From Vitellaria paradoxa (lineage: Eukaryota > Streptophyta > Magnoliopsida > Ericales > Sapotaceae): 64,000 nucleotides of DNA. Where the stretch lies: the NCBI GenBank assembly GCA_019916065.1, contig CM034239.1, forward strand, positions 36,604,419 to 36,668,418, read 5' to 3'. This document shows positions 32,453 through 43,345 of the stretch, piece after piece (the stretch's first letter is position 1; every line of letters begins with the position of its first letter). The notes beneath the pieces are model-generated. The model did no database searches. It had not been told where the DNA came from and saw only the letters and a program-made list of their open reading frames with translations. The translations under genes and the position numbers were made by a program.

Positions 32453-33165
32453 ACGAAAGTTTTTGAGTTTACACGGAATGTCAAAATTACGTGGGTTTTC
32501 TGTATAATTTGATGGTAAATGTATGGAACATTAAATGCTAGTAATCCACAATTTTTGAGATTCTTGTCAAGTTGGGGTGACAGGTTGATTTCCATCCCTC
32601 ATTCCTCACCTTCCACCAATCCTAAAAACTTCAAAATCAGCCCAAATAGCAGTAACGCCTATTGCTACTATGGGAGGGTTTGGCGCTACTAACTTTTTCC
32701 AAAGAACTCAAAAAAAAAAAAAAAAACAAAAAAACAAAAAAATCAAAAGTTTCTAACTTACTTTAATTAAATTTTGTCACGTGTTACTTTTATACTAATT
32801 TTTTATTCTTTTTTAACTTTTCTTTTAAACTCTAAACTCTTTGCATATTTATCCAACCATGTTCCCATCTTCAAATGAGTTCACCATCTTTTTATGGATG
32901 CGGGGCCACTGATATCGGACAGCAATGTCAGCCCTGAACATTAGCTCAAGGAACAGTTTAAATTCATTCACACATTTTTAAGATTGAAAATAAGTAAATA
33001 CATCTGAATTATTGAATTTTGATTCAATGATCTCGAACTCGCTATCATGTGGCTCGATGTCTGCCTCCACTTTTCTCTTTTTATCTCCCAAAATTAGGGG
33101 GAAAGTGAATTAAAACAATTATCCGGAGCCACCTACACAAGGTACTTATGGAACTCAATGAGCAG
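32453..33165. other. Intergenic DNA
   Basis: No gene was recognised. An A-rich run at 32710-32745 is followed by TA-rich DNA. Confidence 0.4.
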
Positions 33166-33314
33166 AGGCATAACAAAAATAGTATATAGAAAATCTCAAA
33201 CAAACTGCAAGTGTATTTCGATACATTCAACAATGCATGTGATAGTAAATCCATCAATCATCATACATTTGGTGCAAGTTAACGAAGCTAAGAGTGTTTG
33301 GGATATCTTGAAAC

Positions 33315-34199
33315 TAGGGGTGGCAAAATAGGCGGGTTGGGCGGATTAGTGATGGGTTTAAACGGGTTGGAGGTTAAATGAGTACAACTCAAACCCACCC
33401 ATTTAAAAGACGGGTTAGATATGGGTGGGTTGAATACAGGTTATTTCAAAGCTATGAACCCATATCTAACTCATTTACCTTTTAAAAAAAAATAAAAATT
33501 TATTTCAATTAATGTGTATATATATATATATAAATACATCAATATTTATTTTAATCAATATAATATTATACATATTATATATTATATTTACATTTTCAGT
33601 TAATTTTGAATTTATACGAACCGATTTATTTTTTATTCAATTTTAAATCAACAAATTTCTTTCTCTCTCTGTGTGTAAGCGCGCACGCATATATATGTGA
33701 GGGGTGTGTGTGTAGGTGTGTGCGTGCGCACGCGCGTGTGCGTGTGTGAGTGCGCGCGCGTGTAAGCGTGTGTGTGTGTAAGCTCGTGCGCGCGCGTGTG
33801 TGTAAGCGCGTGTGTGCGTGCGCGCATGCGCACGTGTAAACCTGTGTGAGTGTAAAAGCACGCGCGTAAGCGGGTGTGCGTGGAAGTGCGCGCGTGTAAG
33901 TGTGTGTGCGCGTGTGCGTGTAAGCTCGCGCGTGTAAGCGTGTGTGCGCGCGCGTGTTTGTAGGCGTTTGTGTAGGTGAGAGAGATAGCAGTGTAGAGAT
34001 GGAGATTAAACTAATTTTTTTTTAACTTAAATGGATGTTTTAACGGGTCCTGTTTCACAACTCAATTGCACCCATTTATAAATGGTATTTTATAAGTTAC
34101 TCAATTATAACCTATTTAGTAAAATAATAGGACCCAAACCCATTTATTATGGGTTTAATTGGGTTGGTTGATGGGTTTGGGTCAATTTTATCACCCCTA
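33315..34199. mobile_element. Non-autonomous hAT element with an 8-base target duplication
   Basis: The duplication CTTGAAAC lies at 33307-33314 and again at 34200-34207. The ends are TAGGGGTGGCAAAAT and, inverted, TAGGGGTGATAAAAT. The 8-base duplication and the GGGGTGNNAAAA end are typical of plant hAT elements. The 885-base interior has no transposase. Subterminal GGGTTGGG/GGGTTTAAACGGG blocks occur on both sides, and a long GT/GC-rich simple repeat fills 33670-33975. It inserted into an existing Copia gag relic. Confidence 0.88.
33668..33975. repeat. Degenerate GT/GC simple repeat (alternating purine-pyrimidine)
   Basis: Mostly GTGTGTG and GCGCGCG runs with recurring TGTAAGCG spacers. It is strikingly CpG-rich against an AT-rich background. 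Open frames on both strands (for example 33861-33643) are consequences of the dinucleotide pattern, not genes. Confidence 0.85.
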
Positions 34200-34745
34200 C
34201 TTGAAACATTAATTTCAAGGTTTCGAGAAAGTGATTTTGATCAACGGAAAATCACCATGGAGGGAGTTTGATAAAATAACATACAAATGAAAGAAAGGCA
34301 TAACATTCAAGAGTTCTCCCATGCAAAGTCGTTAAATTAATTGTCAATCAATTTTAGAGCTATGGTGACATCATTCAAGGTATTAAAATTGTTCAAAAGG
34401 TACTCCGACGTTTCGTCCCAAGTTTAGTCTTGTTATTGCAACTACTGAAGAGTCCAAAACTCTCTCTTCTTATCCCATGCATGAACTAATGAGATTCTAT
34501 TAGTAAAGCATCATTCGATCATCTTCTCATCCCGTTGACAAAACATTCCGATCAAAGCTTAATGTCTTCAATTAGATAAACAAAAAAATAGAGTATGGGA
34601 AAACATAAGCCTAGACCCAGGGCTTTAGTAGCAGGGCTAGTAGGCTTAAGTAGACTCCCTTAAACAAATACTAATAGGATCTTTTCAACGTCTAGCTAAA
34701 AGGGAAGTGGAGAAGCCTCAATTAAAGAAGAGATTTGCGGAGGGT

Positions 34746-35597
34746 TGATCTAACAAAGTTTTCACGTACGTTTGAATCAATCACCAAAGTAGGATATGTT
34801 ATTTAACTTTAATTTTGAAAATCTTTCGCGTATAAATACATAGAAGACATATGTTAGTTTTGGGTTTAGATTTTCGGTGACCTTCTGATGAACTTTTTGT
34901 CATAGGTAGGATCCTCTCACTACTAGAGATATTAGTTTTAGCGTTGGCTAATCTTGGGCAACCGCTTTTGACAGTTACAAAAATATCATTAGCGACCGCT
35001 TTTGGGGGTTACAAGGCATGGGATCACAAATGATCTACGCACGAAGATTCGCAACGAAATAACTCAATCGACCGCCAAAGCAGTTGCTAATCATATTTTA
35101 GTGACAGAGGCAGTCACTGATACTCCCAGTAGATATGCACAGAATCTCTTTTACTCCCCCTCCTTTCTCTTTTTCTCCTATCTTTTCTCTCTTCCTGTAA
35201 GTTTTTGGGAGTGACTACATGGTGTTCGAATAAGAGAATTAAAACATATTGACACTTGAAACACATTGGGAAATTGATTTTTTTTTTTTTCATTTTTTTT
35301 TTCCTTTCCTTTACTTTTTCCTTTAAACCAAATAAGAGAAACCCTCATTCTCTCTCATTTTCCCTCACCGTTTTCCTTCAAACTGAACCAATTATTTTGG
35401 TAATTAAGGTGTTCCTTCTAAATTTTTTTAAAAGGAAGGTATGTACAACACGATCATGTTTGTTTGGGAGAATAAAATTATGAGGGATAAGTAATACTAT
35501 TAAATAATGTATGAGATTGAGTATGGTATGAGATTAAATTTTTGTGTAGGATTATTTTATTGGTATTTAGTTCTGGTAGGATATAAAACAAAATAAG
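34746..35597. other. Intergenic DNA with one CACTA terminus
   Basis: A CACTACTAGAGATATTAG terminus at 34918 is followed by subterminal ATTAGCGACCGCTTTT and CGCCAAAGCAGTTGC blocks to about 35120, the same kind as in the full CACTA element to the right. No matching right end was found, so it is probably a truncated copy. Pyrimidine-rich DNA follows at 35150-35400. No gene was recognised. Confidence 0.5.
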
Positions 35598-36201
35598 CAC
35601 TACTGAAAAGAGGGCTTTTAGCGAATAGGGGAAAAGTGGTTGCCAATAGCTATTAGCGATTACATGGTGGTTGCCAATTAGGGGAGCCAATTGCGTTGTC
35701 GCTTATACCTATTAGTGATCGTAACAGCGGACACAAATGTTTTAGTGACTACATTGACGACCGTCAATGGTTTTATTAGCAATAGTATTAGCGACTATAT
35801 TATTTAACTTTTGTGACAACTTAAGCAGTCGCTATTGATTCACCTCATCTAGCGGAAAGTTTTGGCACGAGTTCGCCAAATCATTAGTGACCGTCTCTTT
35901 CTTGTTACCAGCTACTTCTAGCAATCGTAACAAGTTATTTACTGTTTTTTTTAATTAATAAATCAATATCCTATGAATGTTTTTACAACTGCCATTAACT
36001 ATTATGTTATTATTATTTTTTTTAAAATAAATTTTTTATTTTTTCTTTAAATTTATTTATTTATTTTAAATTATTTAATATTATTTATTTTTTTATGTAT
36101 TACATATACTAGAAAAGTTTATAAAATGAAAATACTAATGTAATAAAAGAGAACAAAATTCTATATTTATATATGCAAAAATAGTACAAAATTTAATTAC
36201 A

Positions 36202-36233
<32 letters not shown>

Positions 36234-36579
36234 AGTAGCAAAAAAAAAAAAGCCTTCAATTAGTTGATCAACTCCAATAATCAATCATGGCTAAAGAAAA
36301 AAATATTATTATCAATCTATAAAATTCACTATTATAAATAAGTAAGATTCACTCAAAATAAGCTACAATTTTTGTGAATTAAAAATAAGTATACTTGGCT
36401 ACGATCATCGTCTAGTCCAAATGGGTCAGCTGCAACCATTCTGGGCTTATAACAAAACAATAAACGAATGATTAAAAACCTAAAAAAAACATATATAAAT
36501 ATATAAAAATTTAATTAATTTTAAATACAAAAATTAATATTTCTAACTTAAGTAGCAAGGCCATGGCTATAACTTTGAG

Positions 36580-37570
36580 AAAAGCGTCTCTCTATCTCAA
36601 CCATCTTCGCCCGAATCGACACCTTCCATGCATCCATCTTCGCCAGGGTGTCTAAAGCAGGCCCTTGTTGTAGCGTTTGGCCTGGGAGGAGCTAACTTTG
36701 GATAACTTCGCTTGCGTGATCACTGAGCATGGAATGCCTGTGTCCCGTGTAAACGTGTATCTGTGCCCATCTCATCCAATAATGGAATGGAATAACTCAT
36801 CTCCTTTTACCTCGGACTCCCCTTCCTCCGCGAGCAGCTTAGCTAGATGAGCATTGAATTGATCCTGTGTAAAACCTAAAAAAAAAAAAAACAAACAAAG
36901 AAAAAAATGATAAATAACTAAATTATATAAAAGAAAATTTAGTATGGTCATTGGCCGAAATCAATCCTTAACTACCTTAATGGCTTGAACCTCTTGCGAA
37001 TTATCATTATGGGTCGCCAACTAGATGGCCATCTAATCAACCCTCTCACCCCATTGTTTTAACTATTGAATGGCTAAGTATTCAATAGTATATTATCAGA
37101 GGAAATGAAAAGAAACAAAATTTTACGTAGAAACAAATGTTTCACCTCGTTGTAAACCTGCGAGAAATGTCGAGTCCCCTCCTTATGCTTGGGGCCCTAC
37201 ATATCTTGGTTTCACGAGTTCCTTATAGCCTCATCTTGTTTTCATTTCTTGTCGATTAGTTTTTATAAGTTATGCTTTGTAACTTAAAATCTTAAGGAAA
37301 AAATTTCAAATTATAATCTGCTCACCCATGTGGCCTTGCTCAACCAATAACGGACGAGCTAAGCTTACTACTAGGGGAGGATGCCTGTCGGGACGTGCTT
37401 AAGCATGTTGGGGCCATTCTTATGACCCTTCCAATGGCTTGGCTGGACCTTATTCTTGTGGTTCTTCCACATTTTCAGCCATTTATTGTAACAAATGTCC
37501 CAGTAGTCTGGAGGAACCCCACTCACATTAGCCTAGAAAGGACAAATGACTAGATATTGTTCAATATGTG
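36580..37570 (-). pseudogene. CACTA-associated protein remnant (Transposase_24-like)
   Basis: On the minus strand, in order, there are GVPPDYWDICYNKWLKMWKN (about 37535-37470), then GPKHKEGTRHFSQVYNEV (about 37195-37142), then DQFNAHLAKLLAEEGESEV (about 36868-36812). The order and the Gly-Ser/Thr-x-x-Phe block agree with the plant Ptta/En/Spm Transposase_24 family, whose members typically show a DEW/YW block, an HTGGSKSFA-type block and an acidic helical tail. Stops lie between the blocks, as does intron-like AT-rich DNA. The role in En/Spm systems is end binding and transposition; this copy is dead. Confidence 0.6.
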
Positions 37571-38779
37571 TTGCAAACTGACACACCATACGGTATAAAT
37601 CAAACTAAAATATATAAAAGCATATTCAGTTACCTAAATCTCGACTTAGAAGCCCTCGAACGTGTCAAGTGGGAATGCATCCCAATCGAGTGTGGTCAAC
37701 GGGAATTTGATAAGATTGGACCATGTTGGAAGATGAACCTCTAATGTTCTAGTCGATCGGGTGGAACATGCTATCAAATTGCACAGTCATCCACTATGAC
37801 TTGTAGTTCTACTATGGCAACACCATAGATGGGCCTTTACTTGACCTGGAAGCCCTGCTCAAAGTCATAGAGTCTGTTGCATTTAAAATAATTGGTTCAT
37901 TAAACAGAAAGTGAAAATTTTAGCAGTAAGAGAATGTCATAAACTAAAGATTTAAACCAGGCTATGCACGCCTAGACCCTAAAGTTGCTTGATTGTATGT
38001 CGAAAGTCGCATTGGTGCAAACAGTGCTGGCAAGTTCACGTCAAAAGAGCTACACCTTGCATAGGAGAGGCAAAGTCACTTGGCCATCATGCGAAAACCA
38101 AATCTCCTTCGATTATGTTCGAATATATCTATTTATATGTTCACAAGATAGATTTATTAAAATTTTAAAAAATAAAGATTTAAAATAAAATTTGTTTGGA
38201 TAGAAAGCACACAAGCCTTCACTGGCCATATAAGTCAACGGTGTCTCCTTAACCTATATAACATCTTTCTCACATTGAACGATTTTATCCCGGTCAAGAG
38301 CTTATTAGGCAAATGCATCAATATTTAGCTCATTGCATTTGATCTGATACAATCCCCTTCTTAACATTTTAACCGCAATCTGCCAGTTAAGATTTGTTGG
38401 ATCTCAGACTAATAAACTTGCTCTGTCATTGACGCAAGTATGTATGGTTCATTACTTATTCGCTTATTCCAATATAACAAATTATTAAAGTTTACCAAAG
38501 TAAATTGGTAGTTATCAATTTTAATCCCCGAATTAAATGACCTAAACATACTTAAACAACAGAAATCTCAACCCATGATTGTATACAATTTCAACAACGT
38601 AATTCAATCTATTATAGTAGCAACTAGCATCGACGGAAGGACAACCGATGTCACTGTTTTGTGTCATCCGCCCATCAGCTTGAAGCGAAATCGAAATCTA
38701 TTAACGTCGCAAATTTTGTGATGTCGAACTGTTTATAAGGGGCCATTGGCTAACTTGTTTATTATCCTCACTCAGGGTT

Positions 38780-39290
38780 TGTATATTATTATTAATTTAA
38801 TTACACTGTTGTTGTTATTGTTGTTATTATTATAATTTAATATTATAATTACAATTATAATAATAATAGTAACAAAATTTGTTATTATTATTACTACAAC
38901 TACTATTATTATTACTATTATTACTGTTATTATTATAATTATAATTTATTATTATTGTTATTATTACTATTATTATTAGGGGTTTGTTTATTATTATTGT
39001 TTTAATTTTGAATAATAATAATATTATTAGTTTAACAAATTTAATATTATTATTGTTCTCATTAGGATTATAATAATAATATTTTAAAATTTTGTACAAT
39101 ATTAGTATTATTATCCTCATTAGGGGTTTGTATATTATTATTAATTTAATTACATTATTTTTACTATTATTATTATAATTTAATAATATTATTACTATTA
39201 TTATTATAACTTGATATTATTATTTGTGTATTATTAATAATTTAATTACATTATTATTATTGGGTTTATATATTATTATTTAAAATTTTA
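38780..39290. repeat. ATT/AAT trinucleotide-rich block
   Basis: Near-continuous ATT and TTA units, with CTA and GTT variants, lie inside the CACTA element. It contains three recurrences of a GTTTGTATATTATTATT-like block (about 38778, 38991, 39126), so it probably grew by longer tandem duplications. Confidence 0.8.
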
Positions 39291-40449
39291 GAATTGACAG
39301 TCTAATTAAGTTCCTAACAAATATAGTAATACTCCATATTAAAAATCTAACAACAACAACAACAATATATTTAATCATTTCACATTATCCAAAATCCAAC
39401 AATAACAAAACAAAATACAAAACAAAAAAAATCCAACAGTGTATAAAAATCAAAAAAACAGTAACCAGTAACAATAAAAAATATGTCTAGAGCCAGTTTC
39501 AACTGCTAAAAATACAACAAATAGTAACAAAATTTCAACAGTAATATTTCAAAACCTCTAATTTCAACGGCCAATAAAAAAAATAAACAATAATCAAAAT
39601 CAAACATTAAAAATCTAACAGTAACTTTCAACAGCACGTTACATCCGCACAAAAAATTACAATGGCTAGCCTAAAAATCCAATAATAGCAAACATTTAAA
39701 AGATAGTAATATAAAAAAAACTGGGTAACAGCCACTTTTAGCAGCACATTACATCCCGACAAAAAATTTCAACAGTTAGCCCAAAAATCCACCAACAACA
39801 AACATTAAAAATAAAAAAGTAAGATAAAAAAAATTGGGAAAACATACCTGAGGAGAGAAGATCGACTCAACACCAAACTCCAAACTAAAGTCCAAAAAAA
39901 AAAAAAAAGGAAAAATCCCAAAAATTAGTGTAATATATATATATATATATATATGGAGAGAGAGATAGAGCTGGGAAGGAGAAGAAGGTACCTGTGCAGC
40001 GGCAGCAAGCGACGACGTCTGTCAATGATGACAGGAGGAGGGAGGGGTCCGCGGGAACAGAGGATAGGGGAGGGAAAAAGAGAAAGAGTGGAGAAGAAAA
40101 AGAGAAAGAGGAGGGAAAAGGAGGTTCTGCCCAAACATTTAGGTGTAGCATTAGCGGCCGTCTTGGTTACTGTTAATAAACTTTTAGCGACTGTCAAAGC
40201 AGTCGCCTGAGTTTGATTGTCACGAATACTCTTGACGTAGATTAATTGCGACCCCTAGCTCGGTGAAGGCCCATTAGCAACGGCTAAAAATGGTCACCTG
40301 AGTTTTTCCTCTGCCAAAAACCATTTCTCTACTTGTGAAGATATATGATTTGATAATAAATAATTTTGAATTTTTAAATTTTAACAAAAAAATAATTCAA
40401 GGGAGGGAATTATATTTATATCAATCCCTCACTTTCACGATTAGAAATT

Positions 40450-40639
40450 GTTAGAATAAAAGAAGAAGAAAAGAATTATGTATTAATATTAATGATCTAT
40501 ATTGTACAACGAAACCCTATATTTATAAGATAATAAGAAACCTAAACTTAATAGGATTATGACTAATTTAGGATATGTATCAATTTAGGATATATATATA
40601 TATATATATATATAGGAATATTCTAGAAATAATCTAACA
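40450..40639 (-). repeat. 3' LTR of the miniature Copia element (left on the plus strand)
   Basis: 190 bases, with TG and CA ends and a TA run at 40587-40613. It matches 41487-41695. Confidence 0.88.
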
Positions 40640-40669
40640 CCCCCCGACAAACTCAAGGAGGTATAGGAG

Positions 40670-40760
40670 AGACCAACTTGAGTTTGGAAACTAATTCATG
40701 AAACCGTCCAAGAGGGAGAGATTTGGAAAATAAATCAGCAGTCTGAGTAATGGAGTTTAT
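40670..40760 (-). pseudogene. Copia RNase H C-terminal fragment
   Basis: On the minus strand it reads HINSITQTADLFSKS followed by LPLGRFHELVSKLK and a Pro-Pro end. This is the conserved ADLFTK...RF...KL tail of Copia Pol just before the polypurine tract, and it identifies the parent family of the miniature element. Confidence 0.8.
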
Positions 40761-40794
40761 ATGGAAAACATATTGAAGGAGGCGCAGAGAAGCG

Positions 40795-41340
40795 CGTTAA
40801 AAAGTTAAGGTGCATTGAAGCACATTGAAGGAGGCGTGAAAAAAAGCGCGTTGAAAGAGGCGCGAAAAAGCGTGTTGAATGAGGTGCAGAAAAGCACGTT
40901 GAAGGAGGCGCAAAAAAGCACGTTGAAAGAGACACAAAAAAGCGCGTTGAATGAGGCGCGAAGAGGCACGTTGAAGGCACACGGAGGCGCGTTGAAAGGT
41001 TGAAGGCACACGGAGGCGCGTTGAAGGAGGCATGAAGAAGTGCGTTGAAAGGTTGAAGGCGCACGGAGGCACATTGAAGGAGACGTGGAGAGGCTTGAAG
41101 GTGCACGGAGACGCGTTGAAGGAGGTGCAGAGAGGCGTGTTGAAAGTTTGAAGGCGCATGGAAGCGCGTTGAAGAAGGCACCGAGAGGCTAGTTGAAAGG
41201 TTGAAGGCGTACGGAAGCGCGTTGAAGGAGATGCCGAGAGGCGCATTGAAAGGTTGAAGGCACACGGAAACGCGTTGAAAGGTTGAAGGAGGCACGGAGA
41301 GGCGCATTGAAGGCGCATGGAAGTACGTTAAAAAGTTGGT
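40795..41340. repeat. GC-rich minisatellite of a 24-base unit with 21- and 29-base variants
   Basis: The basic unit on the plus strand is GCGCGTTGAAAGAGGCGCGA plus four A residues. Variants replace the tail with GGTTGAAGGCACACGGAG or CACACGGAG. About 23 units are present, more regular at the left. The 24-base length keeps the reading frame, so long open frames exist on the minus strand (for example 41430-40735, 231 codons), rich in Phe-Asn/Gln-Ala/Arg repeats, and several other frames are open too. Confidence 0.85.
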
Positions 41341-41486
41341 ACAGCAAGATAACAAGATAGGTGGTGAATTGTGGAAGGAAGAGCAATGGCTAGTAATAAG
41401 AGAATGAGCTATGGCACTGATCACTGCCATAATATCGAGAAAATGTTTGAACTATCCAGGGTCGAAAAACTTATGCTCTGATACCA

Positions 41487-41695
41487 TGTTAGAATAAAAG
41501 AAGGAAAAAAGAATTATGTATTAATATTGATAATAAATATTGTACAATGAAACCCTATATTTATAGGGTGAATAAGAAATCTAAACTTAATAGGATTATG
41601 ACTAATTTAGGATACATATCAATTTAGGATATGTATTAATTTAGGATATATATATATATATATATATATAGGAATATTCTAGAAATAATCTAACA
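41487..41695 (-). repeat. 5' LTR of the miniature Copia element (right on the plus strand)
   Basis: 209 bases, adjacent to the primer site, with TG and CA ends and a TA run at 41646-41671. Confidence 0.88.
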
Positions 41696-41700
41696 GAAAT

Positions 41701-43345
41701 CATAGATCTTGTTTGTTTCATGGTACAGCATTTCCCACAATAAGAGTTTGGAAAGATAAGGAGATTAAATGATTAAAATATTCTTTAAATCTTAAAACAA
41801 ATTTATTAAAGTTATTTTTAATAAATAATACTAATTACTTATATTTTATTTATAATATTTTATTAAATTAAAATTAATTTTATTCAATTATAAATTATTA
41901 TTAAAATGATTTATTTTATTAAATTAAATTATTTTTTTAATAAATGATAATTATTTTTTGAAATGATCTATGTTGTTAAAATATTTTAATTTGACCCGAG
42001 AAAACAAGTTGTAAAATAATTGTTTTATCCTTGGGGCTTATTTCCAATCTAGATTTGTATTTTGAACAATTCAAAAGGTTTATAGATATATTTTAGAAAG
42101 TTGCATACTAGCTTAACAAATTTCAAACCAATTTGAACTTGGGATTGAACTACATTCTAAATTTCTTATTAATTTAGCAAATTTTGAACCAATCCTAACT
42201 TAGACTGTAAAGTATTCATTTTACTATATGCTAGCTTGTTTTTGGATCATATTCATATTCTTGACTTTCCTAAAGGATAACAAAATGTTCACTAACATAT
42301 TTCTTACTAGTTAGGCAAATTTTGGCCTAATATAAATTTAGATATTAAAATTACCATTTTAAGCCCAGGCATATTTCTTGGCTATATTCGTATTTTGCAC
42401 TTTTTCAAAAGGTTAAAAAATTATTTCTTACTTAGGTTTTTATCAGTTTAGCAAATTTTGAACTTATCTGAACTTGAATTATAAAATGACAGCTTACCTC
42501 TGAGCCCTTCTTTTAAAAAATTATATTTTTTGCTTCTCTAAAAGCTAAAAGGTATTCATTAATGATGTGCTTTTAATAGTTAAGCAAATGCTTGCCCTAT
42601 CTAAAGTTGGACTATAAAACTCTCATTGTACCCTAGACCTGCACTATGTTTTTTGCTTGATCCAACTCAAATTTCAATCTAAACTAAGGTTTCCAATGGT
42701 TGAGAAAGTATTCCTTAGTAAGTTTTTTATCAATTTAATAAATTTTGACTCGAACTGAACTTAAATCATAAAATGTCATTTTAGCTATAGGTCTGATTTT
42801 TAGCCCACATTTGTATTCTTAGCATTAGAAAATGCCAAAAATAGTCATCAACGTGTTTCTTAATATTCAAACAAATTTTGCCTGAACTCAGACTAAAGAT
42901 TGACTGTTTTATTCTTGACCCATTTTTGGCCCATACTTGAATTTTGTGATATCCAAAAGATGAGAAATACTGATTAACATATTTCTTATTAGTTAAGTAA
43001 ATTTTAGGTTAATTCAAACTTGGGAAAAAAATTAACCGTTCCACCCGTTTACTTGTTTTCGATTGATATTCACATTCTAGATTTTCCAAAATGTAGTTGA
43101 AAAATGAGAATTTCTAATTGAGGGGCATTTTAGTCTTTGGATTCTTATTCCATTACATTTATTAGTTAAACAAATGTAGGATAGGCATGATATACTAGAC
43201 TGCACATGTTATCTTAGGTAACACTAAACCTAGGATGAGAATTATATTAATATAACATCTTCCAAGAATATTGTTTCCTGAAATATGATCTCTTGAAATG
43301 TTATATTCGATCCACCTCATCCCATCTAGTGAGACAAACATGCAT
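41701..43345. repeat. Diverged ~130-base repeat array (same family as 31560-32200)
   Basis: From about 42000 to 43080, about eight diverged units recur at 127-197-base spacing. The best blocks are TATTTCTTACTAGTTAGGCA, TTGAACTTGAATTATAAAATGAC, CATTTTANNCCNAGG and TTTTNNCAAAAGGTTAAAAA. The same unit lies in the inverted-end element at 31321-32452. Ends here are uncertain: TTCTTATTCCATTACATT near 43140 recalls the right end of the other copy. No coding capacity. Confidence 0.6.

Larger units (their letters stand above)
33166..34745 (+). pseudogene. Copia gag relic, split by an hAT element
   Basis: Left of the hAT element, about 33200-33306 carries AAATCTCAAACAAACTGCAA and an AAGAGTGTTTGGGATATC block. 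These match the Copia gag at 8640-8760 in type (AKSVWDI). Right of it (34208-34570) are recognisable Gag blocks: the EFDNMKMKE-like segment, QEFSH, FRAMV, KVLKLFKR, then an SHAMHEL-like block near 34475. Stops and shifts are frequent. It is a different copy from the element at 7918-12942, and no LTRs were found. Confidence 0.65.
35598..40337 (-). mobile_element. CACTA (En/Spm) DNA transposon, decayed
   Basis: The left end is CACTACTGAAAAGAGGGC (35598) and the right end, on the minus strand, CACAAGTAGAGAAATGG. The flanking AAG at 35595-35597 and 40338-40340 is the 3-base duplication expected of this superfamily. Subterminal motifs such as TTAGCGA, GTTGCCAATAG and AGCAACGGCTAAAAATGG recur at both ends. 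The inside has minus-strand transposase remains (about 36580-37570), an ATT-repeat block (38780-39290), a ~120-base repeat pair (39628-39820) and a purine-rich leader (39955-40130). The right terminus is CACAA instead of CACTA, a single mutation. No intact protein remains. Confidence 0.85.
40450..41695 (-). mobile_element. Miniature Copia-derived LTR element with an internal minisatellite
   Basis: The target duplication GAAAT lies at 40445-40449 and 41696-41700. LTRs are 40450-40639 and 41487-41695, both starting TGTTAGAATAAAAG and ending AATCTAACA on the plus strand. The primer site GCTCTGATACCA (minus-strand TGGTATCAGAGC) at 41475-41486 touches the right LTR, so the element is on the minus strand. 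A G-run polypurine tract (plus strand CCCCCCGA, 40640-40647) touches the left LTR. Between them a GC-rich tandem array (about 40795-41340) replaces most of the coding region. The end of Copia RNase H is still seen at about 40745-40670 (FSKSLPLGRFHELVSKLK). The LTRs are similar but each has its own small differences, including the length of a TA run and of an ATTTAGGATATRTAT repeat. Confidence 0.9.

Noticed and set aside
33643..33861. His/Thr/Arg/Ala-rich minus-strand open frames
   Set aside because: They are direct products of the GT/GC simple repeat inside the hAT element and are open in more than one frame for that reason.
40815..41003. Plus-strand Lys/Ala/Leu-rich open frame
   Set aside because: It is the complement of the minisatellite, lies on the antisense strand of the element and follows from the stop-free 24-base unit.
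35450..41740. Outer inverted repeat enclosing the CACTA and miniature Copia elements
   Set aside because: GAGGGAT-type text occurs in opposite orientation near 35483 and 40425, but the match is short and breaks quickly, so a host MITE could not be supported.
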